From assembly GCA_964648275.1 (NCBI GenBank), contig CAZYOB010000010.1, positions 1 through 33,593 on the forward strand: DNA of 33,593 nucleotides. Reading direction: 5' to 3'. Positions within the stretch are counted from its first letter, which is position 1. Each line of letters begins with the position of its first letter. The notes under the pieces are model-generated. The model did not search any database and was not told the DNA's origin. It saw only the letters and a program-made list of their open reading frames with translations. This document shows, piece after piece, positions 30,501 to 33,593 of this stretch. A program made the translations under genes and the position numbers. This DNA comes from CAIQPO01 sp964648275. Its GTDB lineage: Bacteria; Patescibacteriota; Microgenomatia; UBA1400; MFAQ01.

Positions 30501-31707
30501 CATCCCGATTATCGGAGAATACGCTGGCGGGTATCTCTGCTCCGCAGACACCGTCACCAATTAAGGTGTTGAAGATACCGTCTTGATCAGGATCCACCGA
30601 ACAGGTAGCTAAGGTTGAGTAGAGGAGTGTCCCCGGTGGTGCAAGTTGATCATAGAGACGGAACACTACGCTAGTAGCAGTGGTGATAGGAGTACCGCCG
30701 GAATCGGTCAGACGACCTTGAAAGGAAAGTTGACGAGCCGGTCTGACAAGGGCTGTAGTGGCTTGGGCAGGGAAGACAGCGTTGATTATTTGGTCGTAGG
30801 CGAAGGTAGCCATAGCAGTAGTAGCTAGGACAAGAAGCGCGAGGTGAAGATAGGGTGTAAACGGAAGCTCATTATACTTTCTGTATAATGTTTTTAGCCT
30901 CGAAGGCTTTTCATTTTCACGATCGGTAACAGTTATCTTTTTGCGCTTGGTTAATCTTTCCAGCCACGAAAATGGAGCCAAGGGAGTAATGATAGTCTCT
31001 CTTTCAAAAGGATTTCGTGAAATGTATTTTTCATCCGCACAAAACTTGGCAAATTTTTTCACGGACGATTGTCGGCGGGCAATCAAAGAAGTGCTGGTAT
31101 GATTTAATTTCTGGTAGGTGATGTAGGCCGATAGTTGATTTTCCGAAACAACTAATTCCAAAGTGTGAGGGGTAAATGGGGTGTCATTGGCACTCCAGTG
31201 GAGGTAGTGATTGAGGTCAGACAAGTAGTTTTTAACAGTAGAGTGGGACCTTTTCTCGGACTCCAGATAAGTCCTAAATTGGGACAAGATTCTGGCAATA
31301 GCATCCTTACCGGTCGACTCCGGTTTTGAAGATGTGAGAGTCGGTAGTCCTGATAGTTTTGCGCTCGGGGTGGGTGATATATTGTGACCGGGTACTCCTT
31401 CAGGCGTGCGGAATTTAGAAGAAAGGAATGTTGAGAAGCGTCTGATAGAAGCAAGCCTGCGATTAGTGGAATTTATCGGTGTAAAGAGAGCTCGCTGGTA
31501 TTCTGTATATAGATTGACATACTTTGTTAGGTTTTGAAATACCTCCTCAACTGTTGGTGGAGTTGTATTCGATGGGATATTGTTAATGAAGTTTAGAAAG
31601 TGCCGGATATCGGAGAGATAGTTCTTTACGGAGACTGCCGAGAGTCCAGCCTCAATGAGGAAGCTTGCGAAGTGTTTTAGGAGCTCTTGGGGGGTTGGCA
31701 GGCTCAT
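24586..31707 (-). CDS. Giant membrane-anchored fibre-like surface protein with two integrase SAM-like domains
   Basis: A 2373-aa protein. Two domains resembling the N-terminal SAM-like (core-binding) domain of tyrosine recombinases lie at about residues 6-100 and 138-235, each with a VKNYLSD motif, but the recombinase catalytic domain is absent. A basic stretch (250-277) and one membrane helix (about 284-306) follow, placing the N-terminus inside the cell. Outside are a small domain (about 325-435) and a long series of fibre repeats with about 12 VGIGxTxP-type motifs, as in phage tail-fibre and adhesin stalks. No sortase motif. The ATG lies 11 nt after the small membrane ORF; no Shine-Dalgarno. 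Probably an adhesin or host-contact fibre (inference). Confidence 0.85.
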   Translation of the reverse strand: MSLPTPQELLKHFASFLIEAGLSAVSVKNYLSDIRHFLNFINNIPSNTTPPTVEEVFQNLTKYVNLYTEYQRALFTPINSTNRRLASIRRFSTFLSSKFRTPEGVPGHNISPTPSAKLSGLPTLTSSKPESTGKDAIARILSQFRTYLESEKRSHSTVKNYLSDLNHYLHWSANDTPFTPHTLELVVSENQLSAYITYQKLNHTSTSLIARRQSSVKKFAKFCADEKYISRNPFERETIITPLAPFSWLERLTKRKKITVTDRENEKPSRLKTLYRKYNELPFTPYLHLALLVLATTAMATFAYDQIINAVFPAQATTALVRPARQLSFQGRLTDSGGTPITTATSVVFRLYDQLAPPGTLLYSTLATCSVDPDQDGIFNTLIGDGVCGAEIPASVFSDNRDVFIEVQVGAETLTPRQQIATVGYALNSETLQGYPASPSATENTIPVMNNDGDILLGSASPDIISSSGTFNLEGQTLTLTTTTGSGGNIIIQPDTAGAGNVQILTSSATGDQLRIQNANLTSGNLISGYVGNDSDSPGLLALSSGSTEAVKFSVRADGQTKITTDATLADGALIVNQQGAGDIFTASQSGTNKFVVKNSGFVGIGTTSPQALLETSTVANSRFVRLGGGTVNIRFSDQGLKTLLTLENLITSGQTTDSGISTVYNLAQTGDATARKAGGIDVAMEQEWTSTASTNDSYMRFFTTLNGTSGEKVRITSAGNVGIGLTDPLAPLDVAGDIYTSGGISTFRTAVTDGTIEATQFCTDDGETDCISSFTTLNYWQRSSGSLAPINITDSVNIGSTATASAYVHLAGTSGENSFINTGNFGVGTTSPTAKLDVNGTASTSGTLSFRGTTDPKIDILNGEQLGLRFSPGGDAGLVEKIVFEKDGDITMTNGQGIQWTDFNAKITGNTSGIRINAVANTDSSTTNGFRVTSTSTGGAVNYASSIYATKSVADAFSYNNLYLVTNITADSGTQNLVRGMLNTIRLTGTSTITTAYALHGRVDNEDTGTIGSAMAAFLDANINSGGGTIDNNYGLYIGNQNVGSSSNFAIYTNAGSVLLNAGGDANTDFIVRGDTDNALIYADASTDKVGIGLTNPSTKLHVSGDIRVTGAYYDSSNDPGGSGQVLSSTVTGTDWIDAAAASTPAAELWQRNAGALSPTELWNDVLTGSTATASALVRLPGTINEDAFFNLGTGKVGIGTTTPQSPLSTYINSTAVSNTGVLIEQDGTGDAAITFLLTGTQNWSAGIDNSLADSFVISPSINLANSPSIIIKTTGEIGIGVTDPLAPLDVAGDIYTSGGISTFRTAVTDGTIEATQFCTDDGETNCVSDFASLVNYWQRNGGALAPVNLTDDVLVGSAATASAYVRLPGTINEDAFFNLGTGGVAIGLTTTTFSLEVNGTARINGDFTIGDATGDAVTVNADAWTFVNATTVALANVVNSLNFDSNTLTIDALNNRVGIGVTDPDQALEVNGSVHINDHLIVDDNTTLGDAGTDTVTVNSGIWSFVNPTTVALNDSVNSLNFDSNTLTIDALNERVGIGLTNPTYTLEVAGSAAINDNLYIGDAITDTVTVNSGAWTFVNATTVALANVVNSLNFDTNTFTIDALNNRVGIGLTNPGSTFSVLGNTSIGATYATVAAPTSGLLVEGNVGFGVTNPGSDLSVSGGVGIGSGAYITGAAPTNGLMVEGNVGIGTTNPLANLHVVGDASVSGYTYIGSGIRPATDGLKLQFKSGLNTWADGLTLIENAATNQVYVMVNGALIPQAENNAYFTLGSGALAWTAAYLVDGVYNDAGTLTVDVANRQLEGGAWQVYNTTLTVTNNADSTKNIVFDPTGTTSTITVGSGVGKIDVGTVDPPYSINGEKFSTYFSSMIGVKEEVTGNISTNEYVDGVGYRYVMDILHQPQGSDLWVFSKTANLKLNLDKLTVLLTAQSQAKVWYEVDHQNDLIAFYSSSPSTISFRMTSPRFDYETWTTKTPDRKSIGFVLNDPDTIPAVINMPEYNAEIVKKSDQLYVLNTNGKENREVGGFFTALIANLKAGMAVISEVVADNITVKQKLISPLAEIDYLETIDATVSGILYADNIEGGTVNSLNDQLSLLSGQYSTASAILADLQAKYGNYDTLMSEASTSGDVLNIADLGTPTASIPADLVLTSVSTQNLIAVDAQINGTLLANSLNSIGSDLYIQPDGNHQVHLLANLMILYPNGRVVINGDLLLTGTLYAEAVDTKEATISGKLALGTPTSPSSSDQLLSLYNPDGNLVGSVNDTGSADFKQIATGELIIAAGENASDASASGTTNSNATIGTAILPAGQTEIAIASARMDNNTLVYLTPVSDTKNQVLFVKSKQTGIGFTVAVGSNNNTQDIQFNYWLVKTK
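26866..27490 (-). repeat. Three tandem repeats inside the giant surface gene
   Basis: Three consecutive copies of a unit of about 73-79 codons begin near 26870, 27089 and 27326 on the plus-strand map. In the protein each has TVTVNSGxWxFVNxTTVAL, NSLNFDxNTxTIDALN and RVGIGxTxP. Copies differ at many third positions, so the duplication is not very recent. Confidence 0.8.
27731..27850 (-). repeat. Near-identical long repeat, copy 1 (copy 2 at 29402-29521)
   Basis: About 120 bp that recur 1671 bp (557 codons) further on with only a few changes, encoding DPLAPLDVAGDIYTSGGIST and TQFCTDDGET. Unlike the surrounding diverged repeats, this pair is almost identical at third positions, pointing to recent duplication or gene conversion. 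Confidence 0.85.
29402..29521 (-). repeat. Near-identical long repeat, copy 2
   Basis: Partner of 27731-27850, in the same frame and orientation within the giant gene. Recombination between the copies would delete 557 codons without breaking the frame. Confidence 0.85.
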
Positions 31708-31718
31708 TTTAATCGGTG

Positions 31719-31868
31719 TTATTGGCTTGAGATCAGGAGAAGGAATAAGATCGGAAGCACAACTACGGCACCAGCCAGGAGTACATCCTTGAAGGAAGTG
31801 TTGACTGAGTCTTCAGTGATTTGAGAGTAGTCGTTGATGATCATTTTATTAACAGCTGTTGATAACAT
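31719..31868 (-). CDS. Small single-pass membrane protein (49 aa) ahead of the giant gene
   Basis: A 49-aa ORF with a polar N-terminal half (MLSTAVNKMIINDYSQ) and one hydrophobic helix at about residues 27-46 (VLLAGAVVVLPILFLLLISS). It ends 11 nt before the ATG of the giant surface gene and lies behind a consensus promoter (31910-31938), so it is the first gene of that operon. No Shine-Dalgarno. No family known; it could help place or insert the giant protein (inference). Confidence 0.6.
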   Translation of the reverse strand: MLSTAVNKMIINDYSQITEDSVNTSFKDVLLAGAVVVLPILFLLLISSQ

Positions 31869-31881
31869 TGTTTAGGTTCAG

Positions 31882-31938
31882 ATTAGACGATATTAGACGT
31901 CTATATACCAATATAATAAGCAGGAGTTGAGTTGTCAA
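31882..31938 (-). promoter_or_regulatory. Promoter and possible operator of the giant surface operon
   Basis: Minus strand -35 TTGACA (31933-31938), 17-nt spacer, -10 TATATT (31910-31915). Just downstream, ATTAGACG occurs twice, exactly 10 bp apart (31882-31889 and 31892-31899), one helical turn, which suits binding of a regulator to one DNA face. Confidence 0.65.
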
Positions 31939-31939
31939 C

Positions 31940-33287
31940 AGGGGGATGAATGATCCATTTCCATGACATTAGCAGGGTCTATATGAACAGATTTGTGTGC
32001 GGAAAGCCGAAGATCATTTGCGGTGAATTGCGGAGATATATTTTATCTTGCGGAAATAGGAGCAATCTAATTTATATTTGTGCGTTTATTGAATATTCGA
32101 CGATTTTCACAAATGATAAGGGAACATCACGTTTGATATACTATGTATAGAATAGTAATACTTAGCTTGGAATGTGTCTCATTTGTATTTTTTCTAGATA
32201 TTTTGCCTTTTTCCTTTTTATTCCTCATCTGATTGATGAGATTAGGTTTTTCAACTTCTTTATCAATTACTGGCATCCTACAATTGTTTTTTTCGGTGTA
32301 GTAGAGTCAAAGATCCTTAGGTTCGTGGGCTCTGGTTCTACTGAGTGCTTATTATTAAACTTATCGTACCTAGCCAGGTTCGTAGTTCGTTTATTATTAT
32401 TCAGTAAATATATTGTGTTTAAGTAATCAATTACCGGTAACGATGTTGATTGGGTATTGAGCATCGAAAATTCCAAGAGTCTAATTAAAAGAATAGAATA
32501 TTTTTTTGTTAATGTTACCCAGATCCACACTCAGACGCCTTTCTTGGGCCATTGTGTAGGGCGGTTTGAGGCTTTTTTGAGGAAAAAAGGGGAACAGAAC
32601 ACTATTGGTTTGTGCTAAAGCCTAACTTTGTTAATCGTATGCATCATATTGTTTTTTGCGAATTACTTCGCAAATATATCTGGTCAATTTGTTTATGTAT
32701 TTTATATAAGATGAAGCCCGTAGAAATTAAATTTTTTCGGTTTTTATCATATTTTTGATTGGTTTGGAGTTCCATTACCAATGATTAATTTTCTTTACAA
32801 CCTTACCAAATATCCTAAAGTATAATTTACTAGAACACGCTAACTATCTGATTTTGCCGGTTGAAATTAATATATACCCCCCGGGAGGGTATCGATATCT
32901 TTTATTTTTATATTTGAAAAAATTTATATCTTGTTTTTTTATCTTAAAGCTGTATTCCATGTTAGTTGTCACTATTTTGGATTGCAGATTGGTCAAATAT
33001 TTTTGTATGTCCTGTAGGGTAACTTTTGTATACATTTGAAAATATTTGGTTGTTTACCATTTTTTACTAGATTATTTGACTTTTTTTGAACAAAAATTTG
33101 CTCATAAAACTACTTTAGTTTTATATTTATTTTTTTTTGGAGATCCGTCATTGGCTTTTACACCAAGATGATCATTTTGGGGTTATTAGCTCATTTAGGT
33201 CAAGGATTTGTTGCAAATAAATTTGTCAAATCCCCTTTTTATTTTCCTCGCCTATCTCTGGGTGAGCATTTTTTGGTGAAAGGGTAA
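31940..33287. other. AT-rich stretch with no convincing gene
   Basis: About 1.35 kb, strongly AT-rich and T-rich on the plus strand from about 32160 on. The ORFs present are short, start without Shine-Dalgarno or promoter, overlap each other on both strands and encode low-complexity sequence. Non-random structure includes a palindrome TTACCGGTAA near 32430, a CGATG/CATCG stem just after it, an 8-bp hairpin TTTGCGAA/TTCGCAAA (32655-32662, 32667-32674), ATACCC/GGGTAT around 32874-32891, and GGATTTG/CAAATCC followed by CCTTTTT near 33204-33240, a possible + terminator. It may hold non-coding RNA or be decayed DNA. Confidence 0.5.
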
Positions 33288-33593
33288 TTACCGTTTGGTG
33301 AGGTCGCTTGGGGTTGCACCAATCTTGGGGTAGAAGTATTCGGAGAAGGTGGCTTGAAGGCAGAGGTAGAGGTAAAGAACAAGGCCGTATGACGGTATGA
33401 AGAAGAGAGCTACTGCAGAGGTCATGATCCCTAGTCCTAGTGGAAATGGTCGAATCCTCATTGATTGCTTTTGAAGCCGTTCTAGGACACTTGGGTGTGG
33501 TTCAGGTTGAAGAAACAGGCATGCATTGGCAAATCGTCCCCCAGGAATGATTACATGTTTAAATTTTCTGTCCCGATGATAGGCTTTGACGAA
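33288..33593 (-). CDS. C-terminal part of a hypothetical membrane protein (5' end outside the window)
   Basis: An open minus-strand frame runs from the window edge to TAA at 33288-33290, giving 101 residues. It has a basic region (AYHRDRKFKH), a middle hydrophobic segment (about residues 58-82, PLGLGIMTSAVALFFIPSYG and on) and a polar end (KIGATPSDLTKR). Codon use and G/C pattern resemble the other minus-strand genes, unlike the AT-rich stretch beside it. Family not recognised. Confidence 0.6.
   Translation of the reverse strand, partial: FVKAYHRDRKFKHVIIPGGRFANACLFLQPEPHPSVLERLQKQSMRIRPFPLGLGIMTSAVALFFIPSYGLVLYLYLCLQATFSEYFYPKIGATPSDLTKR

Noticed and set aside
24586..31707. Annotating the giant gene as a tyrosine recombinase or integrase
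   Set aside because: Only SAM-like core-binding domains are present. The catalytic domain with its Arg-His-Arg-Tyr residues is missing, and a membrane helix plus fibre repeats follow.
31950..32426. Two + strand ORFs of 66 and 84 codons (31950-32150, 32172-32426)
   Set aside because: No Shine-Dalgarno or promoter, AT-driven Phe/Ile/Leu-rich composition, and another ORF (32267-32530, minus) overlaps the second.
32844..33039. Overlapping ORFs on both strands around 32844-33039
   Set aside because: Mirror ORFs in T-rich DNA, no start signals, no recognisable protein features.
1..33593. Alternative genetic code with UGA as Gly, as in Gracilibacteria
   Set aside because: UGA ends the genes at 18569 and 11392 at sensible positions, and full-length proteins are read without internal UGA.

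Overview
The window looks like Candidate Phyla Radiation (Patescibacteria) DNA, probably Microgenomates-like. This is inferred from gene content and architecture, not from a marker tree. Pointers are a compact S1 protein, Rho with a low-complexity N-terminus, RadA, an Obg without a C-terminal extension, a DUF4012 protein, a sortase, a pseudopilin, a giant fibre-like surface protein and several membrane glycosyltransferases. UGA acts as a stop (end of the DUF4012 gene at 18569 and of the gene at 11392), so the code appears standard. No tRNA, rRNA, CRISPR array, transposase or integrase catalytic domain was found.

Layout. 1-2650: a small membrane protein (-), an S1-domain ribosomal protein (+), and a small acidic ORF followed by a methyltransferase (+). 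2649-3004: three homologous minus-strand small-RNA units in tandem, each with its own promoter and terminator. 3045-4949: an unknown protein and radA (-). 4950-5730: a gene-poor stretch with a further small-RNA unit (-), two + promoters, a possible 46-aa ORF and a long hairpin ahead of a DUF4177-like gene. 5955-11286: a minus-strand surface-glycosylation cluster (two GT2 enzymes and a 1238-aa YfhO/GT-C-like membrane protein). 11392-13803: four small secreted or membrane proteins (-), most with their own promoter and terminator. 13928-15520: an unknown two-gene + operon. 15710-16709: a small membrane protein and a sortase (-). 16799-18503: rho, behind a long structured leader. 18569-21683: DUF4012, FkbM methyltransferase and a GT87-like enzyme. 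21670-23969: a LysM/M23 peptidase and Obg (+). 23962-31868: a pseudopilin, the 2373-aa giant surface protein and a 49-aa membrane protein (-). 31940-33287: AT-rich and apparently gene-free. 33288-33593: the C-terminal end of another minus-strand gene.

Together the genes suggest a segment given mostly to building the cell surface (glycan synthesis and transfer, methylation, sortase anchoring, pili, a giant fibre, wall remodelling), interspersed with core information-processing genes (S1, RadA, Rho, Obg).

Two kinds of start region recur. Genes such as radA, the GT2 at 11286, the anchored protein at 13803 and probably obg, the sortase, the YfhO-like gene and the pseudopilin have a -10-like hexamer 5-9 nt before the start codon and no Shine-Dalgarno, which suggests leaderless mRNAs. 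Small lineage-specific genes instead have a strong AAGGAGG-type site, often their own promoter, and usually a GC-rich terminator. The most distinctive signals are the tandem small-RNA units, the structured rho leader, and the giant surface protein whose cytoplasmic end carries two integrase-like SAM (core-binding) domains without a recombinase catalytic domain.
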